A stretch of 64,000 nucleotides of DNA, taken from assembly GCA_016704535.1 (NCBI GenBank), contig JADIZZ010000001.1, positions 186,001 through 250,000 of the forward strand, given 5' to 3'. The notes below the pieces were generated by a model. That model made no database searches. It was given only the letters and a program-made list of their open reading frames with translations, and was not told the DNA's origin. Position 1 is the first letter of the stretch; every line of letters starts with the position of its first letter. Both the position numbers and the translations under genes were made by a program. Origin of the DNA: Betaproteobacteria bacterium (GTDB lineage Bacteria > Pseudomonadota > Gammaproteobacteria > Burkholderiales > Burkholderiaceae_C). Shown one piece after another: positions 1 through 8,200 of this stretch.

Positions 1-666
1 TTCGAAGCGCTTGCCGCCGACCTCGATGCTGTTGCCCTTGGCGAGTTCGACCTGCACGGTGTGGCCGTTGTCGAGCACGGCAAACTTGCTGGCGTGGTAG
101 TCGAAGGTCACGGGCTCCAGGTCGACGGCGAGACCGCCGCGGATGTCGATGGGGCTCTGGCGCTGACCGGTCCTGCACAGCGAGAACTCGGGCTTCAGCC
201 CGCCCCAGGATTCGGGGCCGGTGCCGCCTTGGTAGGCCCAGTGGGATATGTGCGCGTCTGCGGCTTTGCCAGGGTCGTGGCCAGGGGTAACTTGGGCGCC
301 GGTCTTCCGGCTGCCTGCCGTGGCCTGCGCAGGTGAAGCCGCGGCGGCCGGAGAGCGCTTCGACACGCGGACGTCATAGGGGCCGCCAGCCACGCTGGTG
401 CGCACTGCCGACAGGCGCTCGGAGAGGCGCTGGCGCAGGTGTTCCAGTGGGTCGACGGGTGCGGCAGGCGCACCGCTGGCAACGGCCTGCGCGGCTGGCG
501 CGGTCTTGTCTGACGGGGTGGGCTTCGTGGCCTTGGCAGGGCCGCGCATCACGAGCGCGGGAGCGGCCAGCTCCGAGGCCTGCGCGGCATTACCACCCAG
601 CAGCAAGCCGGCCAGAAGCATGCCGGTGCGGACGCAGGAAACGGTGGCGAGGGTCGAGGGGGTCAT
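1..666 (-). CDS. alpha-carbonic anhydrase, exported, partial (C-terminus beyond the window)
   Basis: The frame is open from an ATG at 666 to the window edge, giving 222 residues. Residues 1-30 look like a signal peptide ending near AAQA. An Ala/Pro-rich spacer follows to about residue 138, then the alpha-carbonic anhydrase start: HWAYQGGTGPESWG at 142-155 and CRTGQRQSPIDI at 164-175, both hallmarks of the alpha family. The zinc-binding histidines lie in the missing part. The enzyme would interconvert CO2 and bicarbonate in the periplasm. AGGAG lies about 8 nt before the ATG. The roughly 110-residue spacer is longer than usual. The family call is firm; catalytic competence cannot be judged from the fragment. 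Confidence 0.9.
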   Translation of the reverse strand, partial: MTPSTLATVSCVRTGMLLAGLLLGGNAAQASELAAPALVMRGPAKATKPTPSDKTAPAAQAVASGAPAAPVDPLEHLRQRLSERLSAVRTSVAGGPYDVRVSKRSPAAAASPAQATAGSRKTGAQVTPGHDPGKAADAHISHWAYQGGTGPESWGGLKPEFSLCRTGQRQSPIDIRGGLAVDLEPVTFDYHASKFAVLDNGHTVQVELAKGNSIEVGGKRFE

Positions 667-870
667 GGCAAGGGCTCCTCGTCGGCATATCGGCAGTCAG
701 CACCAGTGACTTGACCCCGGCAAGCCCGGAGCGTCGTGCCCAGGCAGGCCAGCAGCAGGGCCAGCGTGCAGCGCGGGCCGGGCTACAGCGTGGCGGCGTT
801 GGGATTCATCGCAGCAGGGTCAAACGAGGCGGTGTAGTGAGGTGAGGTGATCGGTGCTTCAATCTTCCCC

Positions 871-1512
871 ATGTCCAGATTGCGAAGACTCCTGCTGCTG
901 GGCGCTGCGGCGGCGCTGGCCACCCCGGCGCTCGCCTCGTCGCGCCGCGTGCTGGTGACGATGACCGATGGTCCTTTCTACCCGCCACGGGCCTGGCGCG
1001 CGGCCTGGTCCGACCAGGATGCCGATCTCTCGCGTGTGCAACGCGGCGGGCGCGTGCTGCAAGCGCGCGGCGAGCATCTCGGGCTCGAGCTGAAGCTGGC
1101 CGACACTGCCGGCCGCGTGATCGACGGCGCCGAGGTCGAGATCTGGCAGTGCGACACGCTCGCCACCTACCGGCACCCGGACGTGCCCGCGCCCCCCGGC
1201 AGTTTCGACGAGGGCTTCCAGGGCTTCGGCGCCGCGCGCAGCGGCGCGCAAGGGCTGGCGCGGTTGCGAACGATCAAACCTGTGCCTTACCCCGGCCGCA
1301 CGCCGCACATCCACGTCAAGCTGCGCCACGCGAGCTTCGGTGAATTGAGCTCGCAGCTCTTTGTGGCCGGCGAGCCCGGCAACGCGCGTGACTTCCTCTG
1401 GCGTGCTTTGGCGCCGCAAGATCGTGGCGGGCTCGAGATGCAATTGCAGCCCGCCGCACCCGACAGTGGCCTGCGCTGGACGGCGCGGCATACGCTGGTG
1501 GTGCCGGCCTGA
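871..1512 (+). CDS. exported intradiol ring-cleavage dioxygenase family protein
   Basis: A 213-residue protein of the protocatechuate 3,4-dioxygenase fold. The four non-haem Fe(III) ligands of the family are visible: Tyr100 (ATYRHPD), Tyr140 (VPYPG) and His146/His148 (TPHIHVK). The N-terminus SRLRRLLLLG followed by an Ala-rich stretch resembles a twin-arginine signal, as in other exported members. The ATG at 871 is preferred over an upstream in-frame GTG at 847 because it gives a clean signal peptide. It is shorter than catabolic PcaH and has no PcaG partner or aromatic pathway genes beside it, so the substrate is unknown. Confidence 0.85.
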   Translation: MSRLRRLLLLGAAAALATPALASSRRVLVTMTDGPFYPPRAWRAAWSDQDADLSRVQRGGRVLQARGEHLGLELKLADTAGRVIDGAEVEIWQCDTLATYRHPDVPAPPGSFDEGFQGFGAARSGAQGLARLRTIKPVPYPGRTPHIHVKLRHASFGELSSQLFVAGEPGNARDFLWRALAPQDRGGLEMQLQPAAPDSGLRWTARHTLVVPA

Positions 1513-1553
1513 ACTGCCGGCAGGACCGGCTCGGCGCCGGCCCATCGAAAAAG

Positions 1554-1998
1554 TGTGAAGCAAGCCGATAGGCCGGATTCTGTGCGGCCGGTCTTCTCGC
1601 GAAGCCCGACCGTGACCGCCATTCCTCTGGGCCGAAGGTCACCCTTCGGCTCGGTGCTACCTACCCGCACACTCCCCGGGCCAGGTCAACGTGTGCCTAC
1701 TTGGTATTGCTGCGCGTAGAGATTGCCCGTTTCACCCCGACCGGGGCGCAGCCCCGGTCGGGGTGGCTGCTCGGAGGCGGCTTGCGCCGCCTTCGGGCAG
1801 CTTGCGCTGCCCTCTCGCCGGCTTGCGCCGGCGCCTCGCAGAGCACCCGTCACGGGAACCCCGGTCGGACTCGTCTCTGTTGCTCTGATCCTCACCTCAC
1901 GGTGGACAGCCGTTAGCTGCTACGCCGCCCTGCGCAGTCCGGACCTTCCTCCAGTGCCGTGTTTCCACGCTTGCACCAGCGGCGGTCTGGCCTGCTTC
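1554..1998 (-). ncRNA. rnpB: RNase P RNA (class A) with enlarged hairpin region
   Basis: Read on the minus strand, the conserved RNase P RNA blocks appear in order: GAAGCAGGCCAGAC at the 5' end, GAGGAAGGTCCGGACT near 1945, CAACAGAGACGAG near 1875, GCGGGTAGGTAGCACC near 1665 and ACAGAATCCGGCCTATCGG near the 3' end, whose GGCTTGCTTC pairs with the 5' end. It is the catalytic RNA that trims tRNA 5' leaders. At about 445 nt it is longer than the 350-400 nt usual for the class, because of four consecutive hairpins at 1733-1833. The ends are inferred from terminal pairing and may be off by a few bases. Confidence 0.95.
1733..1833 (-). repeat. four tandem hairpins inside rnpB, three with GCAA loops
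   Basis: On the plus strand there is a 14-bp stem (1733-1746 with 1752-1765, loop of 5). Then come three 7-bp stems at 1775-1792, 1795-1812 and 1816-1833, each with the same TTGC loop, which reads GCAA (a GNRA tetraloop) in the RNA. Their spacing of 20-21 nt suggests multiplication of one GCAA-capped arm. From position and loop this corresponds to the P12 region of class A RNase P RNA; that assignment is inference. Confidence 0.8.
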
Positions 1999-2007
1999 AC
2001 GGGGCCG

Positions 2008-2013
2008 ATTATC
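2008..2013 (-). promoter_or_regulatory. -10 box of rnpB
   Basis: GATAAT on the minus strand lies 9 nt before the inferred RNase P RNA 5' end. The -35 region 17 bp upstream (ACGGCA) is a weak match. The box overlaps the 5' flank of the divergent OPT transporter gene. Confidence 0.5.
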
Positions 2014-2061
2014 CGCTGCCGCGCCTAAACTGCCGTCCTTTCCTGCCTGTGGCACCGCCCC

Positions 2062-3903
2062 ATGAGCACCCCTTCCGACGCGTTGCCGCTCCGTCCCGCC
2101 ACGCCCGGCCTGCCCGCCGGGCAGCGCTGGCGCTGGCTGCCCCCGATGAACAGCCCGCGCTACTACCTGATGCTGGCGGTGCTGGGCATCTTCGTGCTGG
2201 GGCCGCTGGGTGGCGTGACGGCGGCCTACATGAACTTCAGCATCGGCTTCTTCGTCGGTGGGCAGGTGCTGGCGGGCATCCTGGGATCCACCGTCACCTT
2301 CGGCTACGGGCCCGAAGGCAAGCACGGCGCCAACTACATGCAGACGGCCGCGGCGTCGGTGGCCGGCATGGCCGGCATGAGCGTGCTCATCCAGGCCATG
2401 GTGTGGATGGGCCTGCCGCAGCCACCGGTGTGGCAGCTGATGCTGTTCATGCTGGCCATCGGCATGTTCGGCGCCGGTGTCGGCATGCTCTACACGCCCA
2501 TCCTGGTCGACCGGCTGCAGCTCACCTTCCCGTCGGGTCTGGCGGTGGCCAACATCCTGCGTGCGCTGACCGACCCCGTGCTGCTGCGGCGTTCGGTGGC
2601 CCGCCTGGGCAGCGGCATCGGCCTGGGCATGGTGGGCGGCATCGGCTCGGCCAAGCTGGCGCTGCTGGGCGCCATCGAACTGTCGACCTCGACGCTGGGC
2701 GCCGGGCTGCTGGTGGGCGCGCGCATCGGCGTGCCGGCGCTGGTGGCCGGCCTCACCGGCACGCTGCTGATTCCCTACTTCATCGACATCGGCTGGCTCA
2801 AGGACGGTGAACCCTTCCGCAAGATCACCTTCCTGATCGGCCTGGGCATGATCATGGGCGCGGCGCTGCTCGACGTGGGCCAGATCCTGGCCCAGGCCTG
2901 GCGCCGCTGGCGCGCGCCGGCCGCGCAACGCGAACCGGTGCCGGTGCAGGCCGACTGGCAGCGCACGCATGTCGGCCGCCTCGTGGCCTGGGTGCTGTTC
3001 TGGGGCTGCACGGTGGTGATGGTGGGCGCGTCGGTGCTGCACCAGCCGGTGGGCTTCCTGGCCTTCGCGGTGCTGCTGGTGTTCGTGTTCGCGCTCGTCA
3101 ACGGCATCTCACTGGGCATCAGCGATTCGTCGCCCATCTCGTCGGCCTTCGTCACCGCGGTGGTGCTGATGGCCGCACTGGGCCTGAAGGACCCGATCGT
3201 GGGCCTGATGGCCGGTGGCATCCTGCTGGTGGCCTGCAGCGTGGCCGCCGACATGCAGCAGGACCGCTCCACAGGCTGGCGGCTGGGCACGCCGCGCACC
3301 ATCCAGTTCCGCTTCCAGGTGCTGGGGCTGGTGGTGGGCGCTGTGCTGACGGTGGGTTTCGCACGGCTGTTCATGAGCGCCTACCCGGTGCTGGCGCTGG
3401 ACCAGACGGTGATGCAGGCCAAGGACCTGCCGGGGCAGTGGTCCTCGGCCATGACCTACAAGATCGTCGGCGCGCTGCGCAGCCTGACCGACGACAAGCC
3501 CTACCAGCGCTGGGCCATCGTGCTGGGTGTGGGCCTCGGCCTGGCCATGCAGCTGGTGCGCCAGGCGGTCTTCGGCAGCGGCGCCTACCAGCGCTGGAAG
3601 GAGCGCAGCGCCGGCACGCGCGCGGCCGACTTCGTGTTCGACGCCGTGCTGCTGCCCAACCCCTACGCCTACTCGTTCGGCACCTTTCTGGGGCTGGCCA
3701 CGTCGGCCTGGTTTGCCGCGGGCGGCGTGATCGCCAGCCTGGCCAACACCTGGCGCGAACGCGGCGCGAGAGCGAAGGAAGATGACGGCCTGCCGGCCGA
3801 CATGAGCACGGTCTCGCTGCTGGGCGGCGGGCTTATCGCCGGTGACGCGCTGGCGGCGCTGGGCCTGGGGCTGGTGGGGCTGGCGGCTACGGTGGCCGGC
3901 TGA
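2062..3903 (+). CDS. OPT-family (oligopeptide/YSL-type) transporter
   Basis: A 613-residue polytopic membrane protein with long hydrophobic segments throughout and a charged loop near residues 280-300. The stretch TFPSGLAVANILRAL (155-169) matches the conserved OPT-family sequence around TFPSG, and the glycine-rich helices are typical. OPT proteins are secondary transporters of oligopeptides or metal chelates in the inner membrane; the substrate cannot be read from sequence. The gene stands alone between rnpB and the convergent urtE, with no partner. The start is the first ATG after the rnpB promoter; its ribosome-binding site is weak. Confidence 0.8.
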   Translation: MSTPSDALPLRPATPGLPAGQRWRWLPPMNSPRYYLMLAVLGIFVLGPLGGVTAAYMNFSIGFFVGGQVLAGILGSTVTFGYGPEGKHGANYMQTAAASVAGMAGMSVLIQAMVWMGLPQPPVWQLMLFMLAIGMFGAGVGMLYTPILVDRLQLTFPSGLAVANILRALTDPVLLRRSVARLGSGIGLGMVGGIGSAKLALLGAIELSTSTLGAGLLVGARIGVPALVAGLTGTLLIPYFIDIGWLKDGEPFRKITFLIGLGMIMGAALLDVGQILAQAWRRWRAPAAQREPVPVQADWQRTHVGRLVAWVLFWGCTVVMVGASVLHQPVGFLAFAVLLVFVFALVNGISLGISDSSPISSAFVTAVVLMAALGLKDPIVGLMAGGILLVACSVAADMQQDRSTGWRLGTPRTIQFRFQVLGLVVGAVLTVGFARLFMSAYPVLALDQTVMQAKDLPGQWSSAMTYKIVGALRSLTDDKPYQRWAIVLGVGLGLAMQLVRQAVFGSGAYQRWKERSAGTRAADFVFDAVLLPNPYAYSFGTFLGLATSAWFAAGGVIASLANTWRERGARAKEDDGLPADMSTVSLLGGGLIAGDALAALGLGLVGLAATVAG

Positions 3904-3928
3904 GTGCCGGTCCGCCAACGCTGCAAGG

Positions 3929-4648
3929 TCAGATCGACATCCTTTGCCGCACGCCGTCGGCTTCCATGTCGGCGCCGCGGCCGCGCTGCACGATCTCGCC
4001 GCGCTCCATTACCAGGTACTGGTCGGCCAGTTCGGCGGCGAAGTCGTAGTACTGCTCCACCAGCACGATCGCCATGCTCTTGCGATCGGCCAGCATGCGT
4101 ATGACGCGGCCAATCTCCTTGATGATGCTGGGCTGGATGCCTTCGGTGGGCTCGTCCAGCATCAGCAGCTTCGGGCCCGCGGCCAGTGCCCGCGCGATGG
4201 CCAGCTGTTGCTGCTGACCGCCGGACAGGTCGCCACCGCGGCGGCCGATCATCTGCTTGAGCACCGGGAAGAGCTCGAACAGTTCGGCCGGTATCGCCGT
4301 GCCGCCGCTCTTCGTCGCCAGGCCCATGCGCAGGTTCTCTTCCACCGTCAGGCGGCCGAAGATCTCGCGGCCCTGCGGCACGTAGCCGACACCCCGCTTG
4401 ACACGTTCGTAGCTCGGCGCCTTCGTGATGTCGGCGCCGTCGAGCGTCACCGTGCCGGCCTTCACCGGCACCACGCCCATCAGGCTCTTAAGCAGCGTCG
4501 TCTTGCCGACGCCGTTGCGGCCCAGGATCACCGTGACCTCGCCCAGCCGCGCCTCGAAGACGAGGTTGCGCAGGATGTGGCTGCCGCCGTAGTACTGGTT
4601 CAGGCCCTCGACCTTCAGGATCGGGGCGGTGGTGGACTCAGCGGCCAA
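3929..4648 (-). CDS. urtE: urea ABC transporter ATP-binding protein UrtE
   Basis: A 239-residue ABC ATPase of the branched-chain amino acid/urea (LivF-like) subgroup. Walker A is GRNGVGKT (43-50), the signature LSGGQ (141-145) and Walker B LLMLDEP (161-167), followed by TEGIQPSI, which is usual for UrtE. It is the last gene of the leftward urtABCDE operon and its start overlaps the end of urtD by 11 nt. With UrtD it would power urea import through UrtB/UrtC. It is convergent with the OPT transporter, 25 nt away. Confidence 0.93.
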   Translation of the reverse strand: MAAESTTAPILKVEGLNQYYGGSHILRNLVFEARLGEVTVILGRNGVGKTTLLKSLMGVVPVKAGTVTLDGADITKAPSYERVKRGVGYVPQGREIFGRLTVEENLRMGLATKSGGTAIPAELFELFPVLKQMIGRRGGDLSGGQQQQLAIARALAAGPKLLMLDEPTEGIQPSIIKEIGRVIRMLADRKSMAIVLVEQYYDFAAELADQYLVMERGEIVQRGRGADMEADGVRQRMSI

Positions 4649-5480
4649 GGTAGACCTCGACCACTTTGTCGTTGGCCTGCACCTCGCTCAGCAGGCCCTC
4701 GGCCAGCACGCTGCCCTCGTGCAGCACCGTCACCTTCTTGCGGCCCTGCGTCAGCTGGTCGACGAACTTCATGTCGTGCTCCACCACCACCAGGCTGTGC
4801 TGGCCTTCCAGCGTCAGGAAGAGCTCGGCGGTGCGCTCGGTCTCTTCGTCGGTCATGCCGGCCACCGGTTCGTCCAGCAGCAGCAGTTTCGGGTCCTGCA
4901 TCAGCAGCATGCCGATCTCCAGCCACTGCTTCTGGCCGTGGCTCAGCAGTCCGGCGGTGCGCTGCGCTTCATCCTTCAGGTGGATGAGCAGCAGCACCTC
5001 TTCGATGCGGGCGAGCTGTTCACCACTCAACCGGTGGAAGAGTGCGGCGCGCACGCGACGGTCGGCTTTCAACGCGAGCTCGAGGTTCTCGAACACGCTG
5101 AGCTGTTCGTAGACCGTGGGCTTCTGGAACTTGCGGCCGACGCCGATCTGCGCGATCTGCGGTTCGCTCAGGCGCAGCAGGTCGACGTTGCTGCCGAAGA
5201 ACACGGTACCGCTGTCGGGCCGCGTCTTGCCGGTGATGCAGTCCATCATCGTCGTCTTGCCCGCGCCATTGGGGCCGATGATGCAGCGCAGTTCACCGAC
5301 GTTGATCGTGAGCGACAGCTTGTTCAGCGCGCGGAAACCATCGAAGCTGACGGTGATCTCGTCGACATAGAGTGCCACGCCCTGGCCGAAGTAGACCTGC
5401 TCGCCTTCGACGACGCTGGCGGTCCTCGCGCGGTGGGCGGCCAGGCGCTGGGCGCCGGCTTCCATGAGGTCCGGCGTCAT
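4638..5480 (-). CDS. urtD: urea ABC transporter ATP-binding protein UrtD
   Basis: A 280-residue LivG-type ABC ATPase. Walker A is GPNGAGKT (69-76), the signature is the UrtD-typical LSHGQ (179-183) and Walker B is LLLLDEP (199-205). The ATG at 5480 overlaps the urtC stop in an ATGA junction, which fixes the start. It has an N-terminal extension of about 35 residues before the nucleotide-binding domain. It forms the heteromeric ATPase of the urea importer with UrtE. Confidence 0.93.
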   Translation of the reverse strand: MTPDLMEAGAQRLAAHRARTASVVEGEQVYFGQGVALYVDEITVSFDGFRALNKLSLTINVGELRCIIGPNGAGKTTMMDCITGKTRPDSGTVFFGSNVDLLRLSEPQIAQIGVGRKFQKPTVYEQLSVFENLELALKADRRVRAALFHRLSGEQLARIEEVLLLIHLKDEAQRTAGLLSHGQKQWLEIGMLLMQDPKLLLLDEPVAGMTDEETERTAELFLTLEGQHSLVVVEHDMKFVDQLTQGRKKVTVLHEGSVLAEGLLSEVQANDKVVEVYLGR

Positions 5481-6562
5481 GCGCGATCGTCCTTCTTGCG
5501 CCTGAAGAGGCCGATGATGCCGTTCGGCAGGAACAGCGTCACCGCGATGAACAGCGCACCCAGGAAGAACAGCCAGTACTCGGGGAAGGCCACCGTGAAC
5601 CAGCTCTTCGCGCCGTTGACGAAAACGGCGCCGACGATGGGCCCGATGAGCGTGGCGCGCCCGCCCACCGCGGCCCAGATGGCGATCTCGATGCTGGCCG
5701 CCGGGCTCATCTCGCCGGGGTTGATGATGCCCACCTGCGGCACGTAGAGCGCACCCGCCACGCCGCACATCACCGCGGAAAGCGTCCAGATGCTGAGCTT
5801 GTAGGCGACGGGGTTGTAGCCGGTGAACATGACCCGCGTCTCGGCGTCGCGGATGGCCTGCAGAACGCGCCCGTACTTGCTCTGCACGATGGCGCGCGCC
5901 ATCACGAAGAAGCCGATCAGCACCAGCCCCGAGACCACGCACAGCAGCACGCGCATGCTGGGCGTGGCGATGGGCACGTCGAGGATGCGCTTGAAGTCGG
6001 TGAAGCCGTTGTTGCCGCCGAAGCCGGTCTCGTTGCGGAAGAAGAGCAGCATGGCCGCGAAAGTGAGGGCCTGCGTGATGATGCTGAAGTAGACGCCCTT
6101 GATGCGCGAACGGAAGGCGAAGAAGCCGAAGACGAAGGCGAGCAAACCCGGCACCAGCAGCACGAACAGCATCTGTGCGACGAAGCTGTCGCTCAAGGCC
6201 CAGTGCCAAGGAAATTCCTTCCAGTTCAGGAAGACCATGAAGTCAGGCATGTCGCTCTTGTACTGGCCGTCGCGACCGATCTGGCGCATCAGGTACATGC
6301 CCATCGCGTAGCCGCCCAGCGCGAAGAAGAGGCCGTGGCCCAGCGAGAGGATGCCGGTGTAGCCCCAGATCAGGTCCATCGCCAGCGCGCAGATGGCGTA
6401 GCAGAGGATCTTGCCGAGCAGCGTGACGCTGAAGTCGCTGAGGTGGAAGACGCTGCCGGCCGGCACCATCAGGTTCAGCACCGGCACCATCACGGCAATG
6501 GCGATGACGGCCGCCAGCACGGCCGTCCAGCCCTTGGGGCTCAGGATGGAAGGCGCGTTCAT
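5477..6562 (-). CDS. urtC: urea ABC transporter permease UrtC
   Basis: A 361-residue LivM-type permease with about ten hydrophobic segments and the conserved stretch GYTGILSLGHGLFFALGGYA near residue 68. It is co-linear with urtB (ATGA overlap at 6559-6562) and urtD (ATGA overlap). It would form the inner-membrane channel for urea with UrtB. Length and position match the family. Confidence 0.93.
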   Translation of the reverse strand: MNAPSILSPKGWTAVLAAVIAIAVMVPVLNLMVPAGSVFHLSDFSVTLLGKILCYAICALAMDLIWGYTGILSLGHGLFFALGGYAMGMYLMRQIGRDGQYKSDMPDFMVFLNWKEFPWHWALSDSFVAQMLFVLLVPGLLAFVFGFFAFRSRIKGVYFSIITQALTFAAMLLFFRNETGFGGNNGFTDFKRILDVPIATPSMRVLLCVVSGLVLIGFFVMARAIVQSKYGRVLQAIRDAETRVMFTGYNPVAYKLSIWTLSAVMCGVAGALYVPQVGIINPGEMSPAASIEIAIWAAVGGRATLIGPIVGAVFVNGAKSWFTVAFPEYWLFFLGALFIAVTLFLPNGIIGLFRRKKDDRA

Positions 6563-8157
6563 TCGGCGCTGCGCCCCTTCAGCGCGAAGATGCCCTGCGG
6601 CCGTTTCTGGATGAAGATGACGATGAACACCAGCACCATGATCTTGGCCAGCACCGCGCCCTGCCAGCCTTCGAGCAGCTTGTTCATCAGCCCCAGGCCC
6701 AGGCCGGCGTAGACGGTGCCGGCGATCTGCCCCACGCCGCCCAGCACCACGACCATGAAGCTGTCGACGATGTAGCCCTGGCCCAGGTCGGGGCCGACGT
6801 TGCCGACCTGGCTGAGCGCGCAGCCGGCCAGCCCGGCGATGCCGGCGCCCAGAGCGAAGGCATAGGTGTCGACACGCGCCGTGTTCACGCCCACGCAGGC
6901 GGCCATGCGGCGGTTCTGCGTCACGCCGCGCACGAAGAGGCCCAGGCGTGTCTTGCCGATGAGCAGCGCCATGCCCAGCAGCACCAGCGCGGCGAAGGCG
7001 AGGATGGCCAGCCGGTTGTAGGGCAGCACCAGGTTGGGCAGCACCTGCACGCCGCCGGACAGCCAGCTCGGGTTCTCGACACCGACGTTCTGCGCGCCGA
7101 AGAGCGTGCGCACGCCCTGCATCAGGATGAGGCTGATGCCCCAGGTGGCCAGCAGCGTCTCCAGCGGGCGGCCGTAGAGCCAGCGGATGACGCTGCGCTC
7201 CATGGCCGCGCCCACCAGCGCGCTGGCCAGGAAGCTGGCCGGGATGGCCACCAGGATGTAGGCGTCGAAGGCCCCGGGCAGGTAGGCCCGGAACAGGTTC
7301 TGCACGAAGTAGGTGGCGTAGGCGCCGATCATGATCAGCTCACCGTGCGCCATGTTGATGACGCCCATCAGCCCGTAGGTGATGGCCAGGCCCAGGGCGG
7401 CCAGAAGCAGGATGCTGCCGAGGCTGGCGCCCGTGAAGAGCACGCCCAAGTATTCGCCCCAGGCCAGTCGTGAAGACACCGTGTCCAGGGTCTTGTTCAG
7501 CGCGGACTTCACCTCGGCATCGGTCTCGACCGCCAGGCGTTCGAGCAGCAGGCTCTTGGTGGCAGGCTGGTCGCTGCCGGCCAGCAACTGCGCGGCAGCC
7601 AGGCGTTGCGCCTTGTCGTCGGCGTTGATCAGCGCCGACGCCTTCAGCATCGCCAGCGCAGCGCGGATGGCGGGGTCGGTCTCGGTCGTCTCGGCCTTCT
7701 CGAACAGGGCCAGCTTGCCGACGTCGGCCTGGTCCTTGAGATCGGCGACGGCCTTGGCGCGCTCGGCGCGGTCGGGTGAGAACAGCTTCAGCGCGGCCAG
7801 CGCGGCCTCGAGCTCGCGCCGCATGCGGTTGGGGTTGACGACGTCCTCGGCGCCTTCGGGCAGCGTGGCAGCAGCGCCGCTGGCGGCGTCGGTGGCCTTG
7901 TCGTCGCGCACGACGTAGGCCCGGCCGCCGGCCACCTTCACCTCGTCGGCCAGCAGCGCCTGCACGTAGGCGGTGAGCGCCGGGTCGGCAGACACCACGA
8001 CCTCGTTCAGTGCGGCAATGCGCGCGTCGCTGTCCCCCTGCGCGATGCGCAGGGCCTGGTCGGGCGTCAGGGCGTGAGCCCCACCGACACAGCCGACGCA
8101 CAGCAACCAGACGGACAGGAACAGACGCAGCAGCACCGGCGGCCCTTGTAGCTTCAT
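6559..8157 (-). CDS. urtB: urea ABC transporter permease UrtB
   Basis: A 532-residue protein with a signal peptide (hydrophobic segment about 7-27), a periplasmic alpha-helical region of about 200 residues typical of UrtB, and a C-terminal LivH-type permease domain containing GLAITYGLMGVINMAHGELI. The ATG at 8157 is chosen over an upstream in-frame GTG-type start (8184) because it begins the signal peptide directly. It overlaps urtC by 4 nt and lies 43 nt after urtA. Confidence 0.92.
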   Translation of the reverse strand: MKLQGPPVLLRLFLSVWLLCVGCVGGAHALTPDQALRIAQGDSDARIAALNEVVVSADPALTAYVQALLADEVKVAGGRAYVVRDDKATDAASGAAATLPEGAEDVVNPNRMRRELEAALAALKLFSPDRAERAKAVADLKDQADVGKLALFEKAETTETDPAIRAALAMLKASALINADDKAQRLAAAQLLAGSDQPATKSLLLERLAVETDAEVKSALNKTLDTVSSRLAWGEYLGVLFTGASLGSILLLAALGLAITYGLMGVINMAHGELIMIGAYATYFVQNLFRAYLPGAFDAYILVAIPASFLASALVGAAMERSVIRWLYGRPLETLLATWGISLILMQGVRTLFGAQNVGVENPSWLSGGVQVLPNLVLPYNRLAILAFAALVLLGMALLIGKTRLGLFVRGVTQNRRMAACVGVNTARVDTYAFALGAGIAGLAGCALSQVGNVGPDLGQGYIVDSFMVVVLGGVGQIAGTVYAGLGLGLMNKLLEGWQGAVLAKIMVLVFIVIFIQKRPQGIFALKGRSAE

Positions 8158-8200
8158 GAGGGGGACGGCGCCGCCGGGGCACACGCCGTCCCTGGGGTGC

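Noticed and set aside
333..845. Plus-strand frame of 170 codons near the left edge
   Set aside because: It is antisense to the carbonic anhydrase start; Arg/Ala-rich translation with no motif.
1897..3042. Minus-strand frame of 381 codons
   Set aside because: It runs through RNase P RNA and opposite the OPT transporter; His/Gln-rich antisense translation.
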